NCBI GenBank assembly: GCA_036676475.1
Contig: JAKFCU010000117.1
Location: forward strand, 30,109-94,108
Length of the DNA stretch: 64,000 nucleotides
Origin: LC029 sp036676475
GTDB lineage: Bacteria > Bacillota > Bacilli > Aneurinibacillales > RAOX-1
Reading direction: 5' to 3'
Shown: positions 16,775 to 25,616 of the stretch, in pieces
Layout of the letters: each line of letters opens with the position of its first letter
Numbering within the stretch: the first letter of the stretch is position 1
Made by a program: the position numbers and the translations under genes
The notes under the pieces: model-generated
Told to the model about the DNA's origin: nothing
Seen by the model: the letters and a program-made list of their open reading frames with translations, nothing else
Database searches by the model: none

Positions 16775-16883
16775 GCAGCGGATCATGGAAGGTAATTCTA
16801 GTGAGGTAGACGAAATGTAAGAAGTAGGGTATGATTGTTAAATAATACCTCAGTTGCTACAACTTTTTAGGAGGGCTCTTGTC

Positions 16884-17288
16884 ATGGAAATGATCGCAGA
16901 TTTTGAAAAAACCGAATTGGGAAGAATCGAGATTGCGCCTGAAGTCATTGAAGTCATTACAGGGTTAGCAGCAGCAGAAGTGGAAGGTGTCGCTCATATG
17001 AGCGGGGGGTTTGTAGGTGATATTGCCGAGCGTTTGGGAAGAAAGAACTTGGCAAAAGGTGTTAAAGTTGAAGTCGGGAAGAAAGAAGCGGCTGTTGATG
17101 TTTACCTCATTGTGAAATATGGATACAAAATTCCTGAAGTCGCACGAAATATACAAGAAAATGTACAAAATGCCATTGAAAATATGACTGGTCTGAAGGT
17201 TATTGAAGTCAATGTGCATATTGTTGATGTTGAATTCAGGACTGAGAAGAAGGTAGAGATCGAAGAACCCCAGCATCGTGTTCGATAG
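16884..17288 (+). CDS. yqhY: Asp23/Gls24-family envelope stress protein (YqhY-like)
   Basis: 134 residues from ATG 16884, placed by AGGAGG at 16869-16874. The Asp23 domain covers most of the protein (GRIEIAPEVIEVITGLAAAEVEGV at the front, then YGYKIPEVARNIQENVQNAIENM and VNVHIVDVEF). In B. subtilis yqhY sits between accC and nusB and affects fatty-acid synthesis control. Here it is followed by amaP and DUF2273, the usual partners of Asp23 at the membrane. Confidence 0.92.
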   Translation: MEMIADFEKTELGRIEIAPEVIEVITGLAAAEVEGVAHMSGGFVGDIAERLGRKNLAKGVKVEVGKKEAAVDVYLIVKYGYKIPEVARNIQENVQNAIENMTGLKVIEVNVHIVDVEFRTEKKVEIEEPQHRVR

Positions 17289-17295
17289 TGATGCG

Positions 17296-17338
17296 GACCC
17301 CTAATGGATAAGCACGCCTCCATAGGGGTCTTTCGTTC
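17296..17338 (+). terminator. Terminator after the Asp23-family gene
   Basis: GACCCCT (17296-17302) pairs with AGGGGTC (17324-17330), followed by TTTCGTTCT. Confidence 0.65.
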
Positions 17339-17342
17339 TACT

Positions 17343-17392
17343 TATTGGAAAGTTTGATACGCAAAAGGCTACGCCAGTAGCTTTCTTATACA
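17343..17392 (+). repeat. Dispersed intergenic repeat, copy 1
   Basis: The copy reads TATTGGAAAGTTTGATACGC, then GGCTACGCCAGTAGCTTTCTTATA. It is one of five copies in the window (also near 31068, 38011, 39311, 44162). The arms are partly complementary (GAAAG...CTTTC) so RNA from it can fold. Confidence 0.65.
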
Positions 17393-17443
17393 AGCGTTAA
17401 CCATGTAGAACTACTTGCAAATGGCAAAGGAGGTCTTGATCGG

Positions 17444-18007
17444 TTGAATCTATTTGATCGCTTTATATTGACCCTTTATAGCTTAGCATTAACCGTCTTA
17501 TCGGTCATTGTGATGGCAGCGGCCGCCGGATTTATTCCATATTCACTTGTTCAGTCTAATTTGCAAGCCATCTATGACTCGGGCGAAATACGGTACGCTT
17601 ATCTGGCCGTTGCCTTTATCTTTTTCTTGATCAGCCTAAAATTTCTTCTTCCAGGATTTCGTCCTAAACAAGAGCGGAGACATAGAGAGGCCATTTCACA
17701 GATGACCCCCCTAGGACATGTCAGTATTACGACAAATACCATTGATAGTATTGCCCTCAAGTCCGCTCGACGTGTACGTGGTGTACGTGAAGTGAAAAAT
17801 GTGATTAAATCAGATGAAACTGGTACGTCTATACTCTTAAAGGTTGCTGTGGATGGAGAAACTCCAATCCCCACCCTTGTTGAGGAATTGCAAAAGAACG
17901 TCAAGGAACAGATTGAAGCCATCATTGGAATTGAAGTGAAACAGATTGATGTAAAAATTACAGAGGTTGCCCAACAACCATCTACAAGGCTAAGTCGAGT
18001 AGAGTAG
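17444..18007 (+). CDS. amaP: AmaP, alkaline shock response membrane anchor protein
   Basis: 187 residues from TTG 17444 with AAAGGAGG upstream. Two helices (about 6-28 and 49-68) are followed by an Asp23-like cytoplasmic domain (GHVSITTNTIDSIALKSARRVRGVREVKN, then IPTLVEELQKNVKEQIEAIIG). AmaP anchors Asp23-type proteins at the membrane. It lies between the Asp23-family gene and a DUF2273 gene. Confidence 0.88.
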   Translation: MNLFDRFILTLYSLALTVLSVIVMAAAAGFIPYSLVQSNLQAIYDSGEIRYAYLAVAFIFFLISLKFLLPGFRPKQERRHREAISQMTPLGHVSITTNTIDSIALKSARRVRGVREVKNVIKSDETGTSILLKVAVDGETPIPTLVEELQKNVKEQIEAIIGIEVKQIDVKITEVAQQPSTRLSRVE

Positions 18008-18018
18008 GGGGAATATAG

Positions 18019-18237
18019 ATGTTTTGGCACCTTATTTCGGAGCATCCGGGAAAAGCGATGGGGATTTTTGCTGGTTTGATTTTTGGATTCTTATACATAT
18101 GGTTAGGCTTTATCGATACCTTGGTCATCGTTGTGTTTATTTCAACGGGCTATTATTTAGGAAGAAAGTATGATAATCGTGAGAATTTGATGGATGTATT
18201 AGATCGAATTCTTCCGGGCAAGTATTCAAGACATTAA
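18019..18237 (+). CDS. DUF2273 small membrane protein
   Basis: 72 residues with two helices (about 11-30 and 32-50) and a charged tail ending in LPGKYSRH. The pattern HPGKAMGIFAGLIFGFLYIWLGF is typical of DUF2273 proteins found with amaP and asp23. It is probably part of the membrane complex that recruits the Asp23 protein. It starts 11 bases after amaP. Confidence 0.88.
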   Translation: MFWHLISEHPGKAMGIFAGLIFGFLYIWLGFIDTLVIVVFISTGYYLGRKYDNRENLMDVLDRILPGKYSRH

Positions 18238-18252
18238 TCATTTTTAAACTTT

Positions 18253-18276
18253 GGGGCAATTTGCCCTTTTTTCTTT
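18253..18276 (+). terminator. Terminator after the amaP operon
   Basis: A short GGGCA/TGCCC hairpin is followed by TTTTTTC. Confidence 0.7.
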
Positions 18277-18304
18277 TGCAAAAGTTGGAAAAGCTATAAA
18301 TAAT

Positions 18305-18400
18305 GAAACCTTGGCTGACGCCAAACCTTTGGCGCAGACAACCGCTTTGACCTGAATTTAAGTCAAAGAGGAGGGACCTAGTTGCACCTGTGCAGTCAAA
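18305..18400 (+). other. Structured leader of unknown kind before nusB
   Basis: Three hairpins follow each other: GCCAAACCTTTGGC (about 18320-18333), CTTTGAC/GTCAAAG (about 18345-18368) and TGCAC/GTGCA (about 18383-18394). A strip GAGGAGGGACC lies between the last two. The block is about 60 bases before the nusB ribosome site and has no coding potential. I could not match it to a riboswitch class. Confidence 0.4.
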
Positions 18401-18462
18401 CAATTTTGAAATAATTTATTAATTTTGATTCGCTAAATATCTCAGAGTAGGTGATGGTAAAA

Positions 18463-18891
18463 ATGTCTAGGCGTGAAGCGCGTGAAAAAGCAGTTCAGGT
18501 TTTATACCAGATTGATATGAGAGAGATCGATTTACAGGAAGCGATGCAGGTTGTGTTAGAGGATCAATCCGACTTTGAGGAAACAGATTTCTTGAAACAA
18601 ATCGTCAATGGGGTTTTGTCCCATCAAAATGAACTTGATCAAGCTATACAGAAATATCTTCGCAGTTGGTCGTTTGATCGATTAGCGCTAGTCGATCGTG
18701 CTGTGCTTAGAATCGCTGCGTATGAAATTTTTTACATCCAGGACATTCCAGAAAGGGTTTCTCTTAATGAAGCTTTAGAGCTTACTCGAGCCTTTGGTAT
18801 GGAGGAATCAGTTAAATATATTAATGCAGTATTAGCCAATTTAGTCAAAGAAAAAACCGGTGAGTCGATTGAGGTAAAGCTTGGTGAATAA
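18463..18891 (+). CDS. nusB: NusB, transcription antitermination factor
   Basis: 142 residues from ATG 18463 (MSRREAREKAVQVLYQID), with AGGTGA nine bases upstream. The all-helical NusB fold is indicated by DRAVLRIAAYEIFYIQDIPERVSLNEALEL and KYINAVLANLVKEK. NusB binds boxA RNA with S10/NusE and promotes full-length rRNA synthesis. Its end overlaps the next gene. Confidence 0.96.
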   Translation: MSRREAREKAVQVLYQIDMREIDLQEAMQVVLEDQSDFEETDFLKQIVNGVLSHQNELDQAIQKYLRSWSFDRLALVDRAVLRIAAYEIFYIQDIPERVSLNEALELTRAFGMEESVKYINAVLANLVKEKTGESIEVKLGE

Positions 18892-19852
18892 AAAGGTGAT
18901 ACTGGGAATTGATACGAGTAATTATCGTACTTCCCTTTGTTTGATTGATCTTAATGGAAATATTGTAAGCGAACAAAAGCGTTTGCTTACGGTAAAGGAA
19001 GGGGAACGAGGCTTACAGCAATCGGAGGCAGTTTTCCAGCATATTCAGAGACTACCTGAATTGGCGGAAGCGCTGTCCATGCATGGTTTTGAAGTGATAG
19101 CGGTGGCTGTTAGTACTCGTCCACGACCAGTAGAAGGCTCTTATATGCCCGTTTTTAAAGTGGGGGAAAGCTGGGCACGTGGAATATCCACTTTCCTTCA
19201 AGCTCCCCTCTTTTCTACCAGTCATCAGGAAATGCATATTGCAGCAGGAGAATATACGGCTAATCGTCCACTATTAGCTAAACGTTTTTTGGCTGTCCAT
19301 TTATCCGGCGGGACAAGTGAGCTTCTCCTATGCTCCTGTTCGGAAGAAGGATACGATATTGAGAAATTGGGTGGAACGCTCGATCTCCATGCTGGACAGC
19401 TGATTGATCGCGTAGGGGTTGCGCTTGGCTTAGCTTTTCCGGCAGGTCCTTATTTAGAGGATTTGGCGAAACAGCCACATGAAGATGAAGTACGAGTCCC
19501 CTCTACGGTGAAAGGGTATGATTTTCACTTTTCTGGAGCTGAAACACAACTACTGCGGATCATCAAGGAAGAGAAGTTTTCTAAGTCAGCAATTGCCAGG
19601 GCAACCGAGCAGTGTGTTGTAAAAACGTTAGAAAAGGTGATTCGCAACGGAATTGATCTTGGACACCCGAAGGAGGTTCTCATCGTGGGAGGGGTAGCAG
19701 CAAATGCTTATATAAAAAATCGACTTGTAGAGCGGCTAGAACATCCTGCAGTGGGTTGCTCTCTTTACTTTGCGGATCCTGCCTATTCGGGTGACAATGC
19801 CTTTGGTGTTGCAAGAATCGGGTTAAATAAATTTAAAAATACGAACGTTTAG
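18884..19852 (+). CDS. TsaD/Kae1-like paralogue (ASKHA fold)
   Basis: 322 residues from GTG 18884 (or TTG 18881), overlapping nusB. The N-terminal GIDTSNYRTSLCLIDLNG and the later HLSGGTSELLL, LDLHAGQLIDRVGVALGLAFPAGPYLE and VGGVAANAYIKNRL follow the TsaD/Kae1 order. The metal-site pair is present as HQEMH (His114, His118). It differs from housekeeping TsaD, which should be elsewhere, and is related to the O-sialoglycoprotein endopeptidase paralogues annotated in some Bacillales. Substrate unknown; tRNA threonylcarbamoylation is not implied. Confidence 0.82.
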   Translation: MNKKVILGIDTSNYRTSLCLIDLNGNIVSEQKRLLTVKEGERGLQQSEAVFQHIQRLPELAEALSMHGFEVIAVAVSTRPRPVEGSYMPVFKVGESWARGISTFLQAPLFSTSHQEMHIAAGEYTANRPLLAKRFLAVHLSGGTSELLLCSCSEEGYDIEKLGGTLDLHAGQLIDRVGVALGLAFPAGPYLEDLAKQPHEDEVRVPSTVKGYDFHFSGAETQLLRIIKEEKFSKSAIARATEQCVVKTLEKVIRNGIDLGHPKEVLIVGGVAANAYIKNRLVERLEHPAVGCSLYFADPAYSGDNAFGVARIGLNKFKNTNV

Positions 19853-20104
19853 TTTGCAGGACGAAAGTTTTATTCGTATTTAATTTACATTCTCTCCTCT
19901 AGGAGTTAAACTGAGACTGTTGATTAATGAACAGGACCATTTTGAGGACTTCAATAGAGGGGACCATGAGTGAATAGCGGGAAAAATTTCCGTTATAAGA
20001 GCCGTATGAAGGGCGTTCTCTTAGGATGATATTCTAACTAACCGTAACCGTGAGTTAGTCGACAGTTCAAACTAGACTTTTAAAAATGAATAGGGGGATT
20101 TTTT
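19853..20104 (+). other. Leader region of folD with possible RNA structure
   Basis: 252 bases without a gene. AAGAG/CTCTT flanks a GC-rich loop (about 19998-20023), and CTAACT/AGTTAG (about 20036-20060) can form a second hairpin. A GGACCAT motif occurs twice. I looked for the ZTP (pfl) and tetrahydrofolate riboswitch cores that often precede folD and did not find them. Confidence 0.3.
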
Positions 20105-20959
20105 GTGTCTGCGATTATTATTGATGGAAAACAAGTTGCTCAAGACATTCGCCTTGAGATAAAACAGGAAGTAGATGAGCTAAAGCAAAAGGGATTGCAA
20201 CCTGGTTTAGCGGTAGTTTTAGTGGGAGAGGATCCTGCCTCTCAATCTTATGTGAAAGGGAAAGAAAAGGGCTGTCAAGAGGTTGGAATCTATTCCAAAG
20301 TGATACGCAAGCCGGATACGATTACTCAACAGGAACTGCTTGAGCTTGTTGAAGAGCTTAATCAAGATACCCGGATTCATGGTATCCTCGTACAGCTTCC
20401 ATTGCCGAAACATATCTCCGAAGACCTTGTGATTCAAGCGATTGATCCTCGGAAGGATGTAGATGGATTCCATCCGGTCAGCGTGGGGAATATGGTCATT
20501 GATTCTCCGTGCTTTCTTCCTTGTACCCCTCATGGTATCATTGAAATCATCAAGCGAAGCGGCGTAAACATCGCCGGTAAGCATGCGGTTGTCATCGGAC
20601 GCAGCAATATCGTAGGTAAGCCCGTTTCCATGCTATTATTAAGAGAGCATGCGACCGTATCGATATGTCATTCACGGACAGAAAACTTAGCAGAAATGAC
20701 ACGTCAAGCGGATATTCTAGTAGTCGCCATCGGAAAAGCTCATATCATTGGGGCTGATCATGTCAAACCAGGAGCTGTCGTGATTGATGTAGGAGTTAAC
20801 CGCATCGAAACCGGAAAGCTAGTTGGGGATGTACGTTTTGATGAAGTCAAAGAAGTCGCTTCTTACATCACTCCAGTACCGGGTGGCGTAGGTCCGATGA
20901 CCATTACCATGCTTTTGAAAAATACAGTGGATGCATGTAAGATCTCTGCCGAATTATAA
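20105..20959 (+). CDS. folD: FolD, methylenetetrahydrofolate dehydrogenase/cyclohydrolase
   Basis: 284 residues from GTG 20105. The signatures GEDPASQSYVKGKEKGC (with the catalytic Lys), GILVQLPLP, PCTPHGI, and the NADP-binding VIGRSNIVGKP are all present, and the end PGGVGPMTITMLLKNTV is typical. It interconverts methylene- and formyl-tetrahydrofolate. A hairpin at the stop codon (about 20944-20963) lacks a T run. Confidence 0.97.
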   Translation: MSAIIIDGKQVAQDIRLEIKQEVDELKQKGLQPGLAVVLVGEDPASQSYVKGKEKGCQEVGIYSKVIRKPDTITQQELLELVEELNQDTRIHGILVQLPLPKHISEDLVIQAIDPRKDVDGFHPVSVGNMVIDSPCFLPCTPHGIIEIIKRSGVNIAGKHAVVIGRSNIVGKPVSMLLLREHATVSICHSRTENLAEMTRQADILVVAIGKAHIIGADHVKPGAVVIDVGVNRIETGKLVGDVRFDEVKEVASYITPVPGGVGPMTITMLLKNTVDACKISAEL

Positions 20960-21011
20960 GGCAGAGGATAATACTCGTCCAAGTACTTGAACCGATCAGG
21001 AGGATTCACGG

Positions 21012-22367
21012 TTGGAGCGAAAAATTTTTTCCATTGGTGAAATCAATCGTTACGTAAAAGATCTAATCGAAGGCGATTTTCAGCTTCAAGACATCTGGAT
21101 TCGAGGCGAAATTTCCAATTTCACTCACCATAGCCGAGGACACATGTATTTTACCGTGAAGGATCAGGATGGTGTCTTGAAAACGGTGATGTTTGCTGGT
21201 TCTAATCGCTACTTGAAATTTGTTCCCAAAAACGGGACCAAAGTCTTAATCAGAGGAAATATCGTTGTCTATGAACAGGGAGGCCAATATCAGCTCGTTG
21301 CTAGAGAGATGCAGCCCGATGGCTTAGGAAGTTTATATTTAGCTTTTGAACAGTTAAAGCAAAGGCTGCAGGAAGAAGGCCTTTTTGCTCCGGAAAGAAA
21401 GAAACAGCTGCCAACTTATCCGAAAGTAGTAGGGGTGATTACCAGCCCCACCGGAGCGGCTATCCGGGATATCATTACTACCATCCGAAGAAGGTTTCCG
21501 GTAGTCCGAATTGTTCTGGTTCCTGTACTCGTTCAGGGCGATCAAGCACCTGACTCGATCAGCCGGGCGATCCAGTTAATGAATAAGAGTGATTTTGTGG
21601 ATATCGTAATCGTTGGACGAGGCGGAGGCTCGATTGAAGAGCTGTGGGCATTTAATAGTGAACAGGTAGCTCGAAGCATATTTGCTTCCAATATTCCCGT
21701 TATCTCAGCTGTGGGACATGAAACGGATTTTACAATTGCCGATTTTGTAGCCGATATCCGAGCTGCCACACCCACGGCGGCTGCAGAATTAGCCGTACCT
21801 CATATTATTGAATTAAGACAGAAGCAAAACTTTCTTGAAGACCGGATGCGAAACCTCTTAATCGGGCAGTTGAAGCAAAACAAGGATAAATGGAATAGAG
21901 CACAAAAATCATTAGGTCTGCGTCACCCCAGAAAGCAAATTGATTCTGCCAACCAAACGTTAGATCGTACCGTAGATCGCCTTTTTTTAAGTATGCATCG
22001 CTTAACTCGGGATCGAAGAGTACAAATTAGTGGAATGCAACAGCGTCTGCAATTTCAAAGTCCAAGCAAGCAACTGCTTTTTTTTCAGGAGCGTCTTGAC
22101 CGTGTGAAATCTGATCTGGTGAAGCAGACGGAAAAGACCGTACAGGAAAGACGCAACCAACTGCTGTTTTCTATGACCAAACTTGATGGACTCAGTCCCT
22201 TGAAAATCATGAGTCGCGGATACTCCTTAGTTTATAAGGAAGACCGATTGATAAAATCCATTGGACATCTTGACCCTGGTGATGGGGTGAAGGTAAAATT
22301 AATGGATGGGACTATAGATTGCTCGGTTTGGGCGATAGAAGAGAGGAAAAATCATGGAAAAGAATGA
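21012..22367 (+). CDS. xseA: XseA, exodeoxyribonuclease VII large subunit
   Basis: 451 residues from TTG 21012, with AGGAGG upstream. An N-terminal OB-fold (SIGEINRYVKDLIEGDFQLQDIWIRGEIS) leads to the catalytic domain (VVGVITSPTGAAIRDI, GRGGGSIEELWAFN, SAVGHETDFTIADFVAD.RAATPTAAAE) and a long coiled-coil C-terminus. It degrades single-stranded DNA together with XseB, whose gene overlaps by 14 bases. Confidence 0.97.
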   Translation: MERKIFSIGEINRYVKDLIEGDFQLQDIWIRGEISNFTHHSRGHMYFTVKDQDGVLKTVMFAGSNRYLKFVPKNGTKVLIRGNIVVYEQGGQYQLVAREMQPDGLGSLYLAFEQLKQRLQEEGLFAPERKKQLPTYPKVVGVITSPTGAAIRDIITTIRRRFPVVRIVLVPVLVQGDQAPDSISRAIQLMNKSDFVDIVIVGRGGGSIEELWAFNSEQVARSIFASNIPVISAVGHETDFTIADFVADIRAATPTAAAELAVPHIIELRQKQNFLEDRMRNLLIGQLKQNKDKWNRAQKSLGLRHPRKQIDSANQTLDRTVDRLFLSMHRLTRDRRVQISGMQQRLQFQSPSKQLLFFQERLDRVKSDLVKQTEKTVQERRNQLLFSMTKLDGLSPLKIMSRGYSLVYKEDRLIKSIGHLDPGDGVKVKLMDGTIDCSVWAIEERKNHGKE

Positions 22368-22602
22368 ATTGCTTGCCTTAACTTTTGAGGATGCCTTGCA
22401 GCGTTTAGAAGAGATAGTTGACACCCTGGAAGCAGGGGAGATTCCTTTAGAGAAGGCGATTGATTTATTTCAGGACGGAATGCTGCTGTCCCAGGTGTGC
22501 AGCCAAAAGTTGGACAAAGTAGAACAGAAGATCGAAACGCTTTTGGAGGAGAACGGCGGTTTAGTGGTCAAGCCTCTTGAGTTAGAGGAGGATCGCAAGT
22601 GA
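22354..22602 (+). CDS. xseB: XseB, exodeoxyribonuclease VII small subunit
   Basis: 82 residues. TFEDALQRLEEIVDTLEAGEIPLEKAIDLFQDG is the family core. It overlaps xseA at its start and ispA (GTGA) at its end. Confidence 0.96.
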   Translation: MEKNELLALTFEDALQRLEEIVDTLEAGEIPLEKAIDLFQDGMLLSQVCSQKLDKVEQKIETLLEENGGLVVKPLELEEDRK

Positions 22603-23495
22603 ACGGAGCCTTTCAACTTGAAGCTTATTTAAAGGAAAAACAGAGCTATGTAGAGCAGGCGATGCCTGCTTTTTTGCCTGGTTCAGGCGTGCCGCCGCTG
22701 CTGCGGGAGTCTATGGAATACTCTTTGTATGCAGGAGGAAAGAGGCTCCGTCCCATATTAATATTAGCTACATTAGAATCTTTTGGACAAGACCCTAAAC
22801 GGGGTCTGCCCGTTGCTTGTGCTATCGAAATGATTCATACTTATTCACTCATTCATGATGATTTGCCTGCTATGGATAATGATGATTTCCGTCGGGGAAA
22901 ACCGACCAATCATAAACAGTTTGGGGAAGCTACGGCTATTCTTGCTGGTGATGGTCTTTTAACGGAAGCCTTTCGTGCTATTTGCTCACTAAGTAATGAA
23001 GGGATAGATGCCTCTACTATTCTTCGAATCATCTCTGAATGCTCTCGGTATGCGGGACCCCAAGGGATGGTTGGCGGACAAATGGCTGATCTGTTGGGGG
23101 AAGGAAAGCAATTGCAACTTTCTGAACTTCAATATATCCACCAGCATAAAACAGCTGATTTGCTTGTTTTTTGTATTCGTGCCGGGGCTTACCTAAGTCA
23201 AGCGAGTGAAGAACAGCTTGCCTTATTGACTACCTTTGGTCGAAATATAGGACTTGCCTTTCAAATTCAGGATGATATTTTAGATATCTATGGAGAAGAG
23301 GAAAAAATCGGGAAACCTGTTGGCAGTGATCTGGCAAAGGGAAAATCCACTTACCCGGGTTTACTTGGACTAGAGCAAAGTCGCCTTGAATTAGATGAAT
23401 TAGTGAGGGAAGCGAAGGAGGCTTTATATCAAGCGCAGATTAAACATCATATCCTGGAAGCCCTAGCTGATTATATTATTCAGCGGGAGAATTAA
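22599..23495 (+). CDS. ispA: IspA, farnesyl diphosphate synthase
   Basis: 298 residues from GTG 22599, overlapping the xseB stop. The first aspartate-rich motif is DDLPAMDND and the second is DDILD, with GGKRLRP for substrate binding and KTADLLVFCIRAGAYLS between. It condenses IPP with DMAPP and GPP to FPP, feeding undecaprenyl and quinone side-chain synthesis; dxs follows. Confidence 0.95.
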   Translation: MNGAFQLEAYLKEKQSYVEQAMPAFLPGSGVPPLLRESMEYSLYAGGKRLRPILILATLESFGQDPKRGLPVACAIEMIHTYSLIHDDLPAMDNDDFRRGKPTNHKQFGEATAILAGDGLLTEAFRAICSLSNEGIDASTILRIISECSRYAGPQGMVGGQMADLLGEGKQLQLSELQYIHQHKTADLLVFCIRAGAYLSQASEEQLALLTTFGRNIGLAFQIQDDILDIYGEEEKIGKPVGSDLAKGKSTYPGLLGLEQSRLELDELVREAKEALYQAQIKHHILEALADYIIQREN

Positions 23496-23530
23496 ACCCT
23501 TTTCCCAAAACTAACTTTTTACATATATCC

Positions 23531-23566
23531 GGGCATTGTCTTATAGAAGGCAATGTCTTTTTTCTT
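23531..23566 (+). terminator. Terminator after ispA
   Basis: A 10-bp stem with GU pairs (23532-23541 with about 23547-23556) is followed by a T run. The remaining bases to 23729 hold an AT-rich promoter area for dxs. Confidence 0.65.
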
Positions 23567-23729
23567 TAGGAAGCTACTATGTTTTTATGAAACTTTTAAT
23601 GAAAAGGAATTTTCCTTAGGAAGATTCGGTTTAAATATGGTAACATATTAATATTGCATGTCATGCGATAAATAGTCTGAGAATTTATGGAAATCATAGA
23701 TAGAAATGATATGAAAGTGAGGAGTTACC

Positions 23730-25616
23730 TTGCTGTTACGAGAAATCAACTCCCCTGAACAACTGAAAAAGCTGTCCGTTCAGCAAATGGAGCAACTTGC
23801 TCAAGAAACTCGGGAGTTCCTGATCAAGAAGCTGTCCAAAACAGGGGGGCATTTAGCATCCAATCTGGGTGTAGTGGAACTAACCATTGCACTCCATTAT
23901 GTGTTCAACAGCCCACAAGATAAATTTATTTGGGATGTGGGGCATCAATCCTATGTTCATAAAATCCTGACCGGGCGGATTGATGAATTCGATACCTTAC
24001 GTAAATATAAAGGACTCTCAGGCTTTCCAAAGCGGAATGAAAGTGCCCATGATGTGTGGGAAACCGGTCACAGCAGCACATCGCTGTCCGCAGCTATGGG
24101 AATGGCCATCGCACGTGATCTAAAGGGTGAGAAAAATAAGGTAGTTGCTGTCATTGGTGATGGGGCTTTAACGGGAGGAATGGCACTAGAAGCCTTAAAC
24201 CACATCGGTCATGAGCAGAAAAATTTGATTACCATTTTAAATGATAATGAAATGTCTATCGCTCCCAATGTGGGTGCACTCCATCATTATTTAGGCAGGC
24301 TGCGTACCGATCACAACTACAAAAAAGCAAAAGAAGAGCTAGAGCATATCTTGCGGAAAATACCGGCTGTCGGCGGGAAGCTAGCGAAAACGGCTGAACG
24401 TATTAAGGACAGTCTCAAATATCTACTCGTTTCCGGTATTCTGTTTGAAGAACTTGGCTTTACCTATTTAGGGCCGATTGATGGACATAACTTATCAGGA
24501 CTATTAGAATGCTTAAAGCAAGCTGGTCAAATCAAAGGTCCAGTGATGGTTCATGTGGTGACCAAAAAAGGAAAGGGCTATGCTCCTGCGGAAGCGGATT
24601 CCCATACTTGGCATGGTGTAAGTCCCTACAAGATCGAGTCGGGGGAAATGATGAAAAAAGCAGGTCCTCCAGCCTATAACAAAGTCTTTGGGGAAACCAT
24701 GAAGAAGCTGGCTGGATTGGATAAACGCTTAGTGGCTATAACACCGGCTATGCCAGGGGGATCAGGATTGACTTCGTTTGCGGAGCAATATGCGGATCGT
24801 TTCTTTGACGTGGGGATTGCCGAACAGCATGCCGTCACCATGGCTGCCGGTCTGGCTACACAAGGCATCAAACCGGTATGCGCTATCTATTCAACCTTTC
24901 TTCAGCGTGGATATGATCAGGTTTTGCATGATGTGACCCGTCAAAATCTAAATGTTATTTTTGCTATCGATCGGGCAGGGTTTGTCGGGGAAGATGGCGA
25001 AACGCATCACGGCTTATATGACATTAGCTTTTTGCGGAGTCAGCCGAATATTACCATTATGATGCCAAAGAATGAAAATGACTTCCAGCATATGCTCTAT
25101 ACAGCGATGAAATATGATCAAGGACCAGTAGCTGTACGTTACCCGCGCGGGAACGGAACGGGTATTCCGATGGACTCTGAATTTAGAGAAATTCCAATCG
25201 GTAAATCTGAAATTATAGAGGAAGGATCCCAAGTGGCTATTTTGGCTTTAGGTAATATGGTCGAACTAGCGGAACAGGCAGCTGAGTTATTGCGTGCTGA
25301 AGGGATGCAGCCGATGATTGTGGATGCGCGATTTGTCAAGCCTCTCGATCATGACTTATTGATCAGGCTAGCGAAGGAACGATTCCACGTGATCACCGTG
25401 GAAGAAGCCACGGCCGCAGGAGGATTTGGTTCTGCAGTGCTTGAGTTCTATGCGTCTGAGGGATATCACGATATGGTTATCGAGGTGATTGGTGTGCCTG
25501 ACGTCTTAGTTGAGCATGGCAGTGTCACGGAGCAGCGAACTGAAGTGGGGCTAACTCCGGAACGCATTGCACAAACGACCATGAAATTATGGCCTCGGAA
25601 AAGGCAGAGAGCCTAA
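23730..25616 (+). CDS. dxs: Dxs, 1-deoxy-D-xylulose-5-phosphate synthase
   Basis: 628 residues from TTG 23730, with GAGGAG upstream. The thiamine diphosphate site GDGALTGGMALEALN, the conserved HLASNLGVVELTIALHYVF, and the pyrimidine-domain FDVGIAEQHAVTMAAGLA and DRAGFVGEDGETHHG are present. First enzyme of the MEP isoprenoid pathway. The stop overlaps the start of tlyA by TAATG. Confidence 0.97.
   Translation: MLLREINSPEQLKKLSVQQMEQLAQETREFLIKKLSKTGGHLASNLGVVELTIALHYVFNSPQDKFIWDVGHQSYVHKILTGRIDEFDTLRKYKGLSGFPKRNESAHDVWETGHSSTSLSAAMGMAIARDLKGEKNKVVAVIGDGALTGGMALEALNHIGHEQKNLITILNDNEMSIAPNVGALHHYLGRLRTDHNYKKAKEELEHILRKIPAVGGKLAKTAERIKDSLKYLLVSGILFEELGFTYLGPIDGHNLSGLLECLKQAGQIKGPVMVHVVTKKGKGYAPAEADSHTWHGVSPYKIESGEMMKKAGPPAYNKVFGETMKKLAGLDKRLVAITPAMPGGSGLTSFAEQYADRFFDVGIAEQHAVTMAAGLATQGIKPVCAIYSTFLQRGYDQVLHDVTRQNLNVIFAIDRAGFVGEDGETHHGLYDISFLRSQPNITIMMPKNENDFQHMLYTAMKYDQGPVAVRYPRGNGTGIPMDSEFREIPIGKSEIIEEGSQVAILALGNMVELAEQAAELLRAEGMQPMIVDARFVKPLDHDLLIRLAKERFHVITVEEATAAGGFGSAVLEFYASEGYHDMVIEVIGVPDVLVEHGSVTEQRTEVGLTPERIAQTTMKLWPRKRQRA

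Noticed and set aside
18305..18400. yybP-ykoY (manganese) riboswitch before nusB
   Set aside because: GGCGCAGACAACCG looked suggestive, but the 5' GGGGAGUAG-type core is missing and the downstream gene is not a metal gene.
19853..20104. ZTP or tetrahydrofolate riboswitch before folD
   Set aside because: The conserved cores of these classes were looked for and not found, so only an unnamed leader is listed.
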